A DNA stretch of 64,000 nt from DASUBV01 sp036501025 (GTDB taxonomy: Bacteria > Actinomycetota > Actinomycetes > Streptosporangiales > Streptosporangiaceae), in contig DASYBB010000200.1 in the NCBI GenBank assembly GCA_036501025.1, forward strand, positions 62,001 to 126,000. The letters run 5' to 3'. The position numbers and the translations under genes were made by a program. Below the pieces are notes generated by a model, which had not been told where the DNA came from, did no database searches, and was given only the letters and a program-made list of their open reading frames with translations. Below, piece after piece: positions 63,330 to 64,000 of the stretch (position 1 is the stretch's first letter; each line of letters begins with the position of its first letter).

Positions 63330-64000
63330 TCAGCTGGCGGGAATCAGCGGCAGCCCGGACAGGCGTCCCCGGGCCGCCTGCGTCACGCCACGGGCCACCT
63401 CGGGCCAGCCGAACTCCGAGCACGCCAGTTTCGCCAGGTCCTGCTGCCAGGCCGGCGGCCGCCCCCCGGTGAACGACAGCCAGTCAGACAGCTTCTGGGC
63501 GATCTGGGGGACGGCCCCGGCGCCGAGCTGGAAGGACAGCTGGGCGCGCAGGCCGGGCGGCACGGCCGGCGCCAGCACCTGGGTCACCTCGGCCAGCCCG
63601 GAGTGGTCGGCCGACAGCGGCACCGACCCGCAGCACGCGGCCTCCGCCAGCACCATGCCGAACGCCTCCGGGAAGGTGCTGGGCACGACGACCGCCTGCG
63701 AGGCGCTCATCAGCTCGCTGACGTCGTCGTGCTCGATCCGCCCGGCGAAGTGCACGCGCCGCATGGCCCCCGCCGCGGCGGCCAGGTAGCGCTCCCGCTC
63801 CGCCCCGGCCAGCCCGTCCAGGAACGCGGCCAGGTAGCGCAGCTCGCCGGCCGGCCCGCCCTCCTCCTCCCGGCCGCGGCCCGCGATCGCCCGCGCCCCG
63901 GCCAGGTCGCCCGCGCCCAGCGCGCGGACCAGCCCGAGCAGGGCCGGGCGGTAGGCGCCGAAGCCGGCGATCACCAGGCGGGCGTCCGGAGCGCGCGCCA
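63330..64000 (-). CDS. GT4-family glycosyltransferase, C-terminal part (5' end outside window)
   Basis: The visible ~215 residues are the C-terminal Rossmann half of a group 1 glycosyltransferase: VIAGFGAYRPAL, VHFAGRIEHDDVSELM, VVVPSTFPEAFGMVLAEAAC (E-x7-E sugar-nucleotide motif), CGSVPLSADHSGLAEV. It transfers a sugar from a nucleotide donor in the cytoplasm; product unknown. The frame is open through the window edge. Confidence 0.85.
   Translation of the reverse strand, partial: ARAPDARLVIAGFGAYRPALLGLVRALGAGDLAGARAIAGRGREEEGGPAGELRYLAAFLDGLAGAERERYLAAAAGAMRRVHFAGRIEHDDVSELMSASQAVVVPSTFPEAFGMVLAEAACCGSVPLSADHSGLAEVTQVLAPAVPPGLRAQLSFQLGAGAVPQIAQKLSDWLSFTGGRPPAWQQDLAKLACSEFGWPEVARGVTQAARGRLSGLPLIPAS

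Overview
The window is very GC-rich, has dense divergent gene blocks with frequent GTG starts, ATGA/GTGA stop-start overlaps and leaderless-looking promoters, and carries actinobacterial markers: DLW-39, the actinobacterial DapD type, an ECF41 and an ECF42 sigma factor, and a furA-katG pair. It most likely comes from a soil-dwelling, possibly filamentous, member of the Actinomycetota. The genus cannot be settled from the sequence alone.

Layout. 1-5.9 kb: end of an HD-GYP/LuxR regulator, small stress-type proteins (SnoaL-like, DsrE), and an ECF41 sigma factor with its usual carboxymuconolactone-decarboxylase partner, both behind the same promoter motif. 5.6-9.3 kb: an FecCD-type ABC importer in which all three genes are broken, next to an ArsR sensor. 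9.3-14.2 kb: housekeeping enzymes, an ECF42/DGPF pair and dapD. 14.3-32.2 kb: the metabolic core. It holds two separate sets of aerobic CO dehydrogenase genes (coxMSL), both with the form I active-site loop AYxCSFR, two MoxR/VWA (CoxD/CoxE-type) maturation pairs, a CoxI/XdhC-YHS fusion, CoxG, a LysR regulator between the sets, and a run of five tiny single-pass membrane proteins ending the first operon. This looks like machinery for gaining energy from trace CO.

32.3-35.1 kb: an ABC-F ATPase, DLW-39, a HAD-like protein without its catalytic residues, and tRNA-Ala(UGC). 35.1-44.4 kb: an integration hot spot. The 3' half of the tRNA is repeated three more times downstream (about 37.98, 42.56 and 44.32 kb), dividing the region into three stacked segments with a decapitated integrase, a broken SMC/Rad50-like ATPase, an Mrr-type restriction endonuclease, an IS982-family insertion sequence, a VapBC45-like toxin-antitoxin pair, a decayed phosphotransferase and a SpoIIE-type phosphatase.

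44.5-64 kb: ankyrin protein, PadR, FAD monooxygenase, pyridine-nucleotide disulfide oxidoreductase, VOC and NUDIX proteins, a MarR regulator sharing a 16-bp operator with a neighbouring NmrA-like gene, an SRPBCC-ArsR-SRPBCC set with its own operators, kinases, a redoxin, an epoxide hydrolase, katG-furA and the end of a glycosyltransferase. A recurring oddity is decay by internal deletion plus frameshift: ABC importer, lipoprotein, NmrA, AraC, kinase and PadR-partner remnants all show it. Some of these could be assembly indels, but the ones with lost domains are hard to explain that way.
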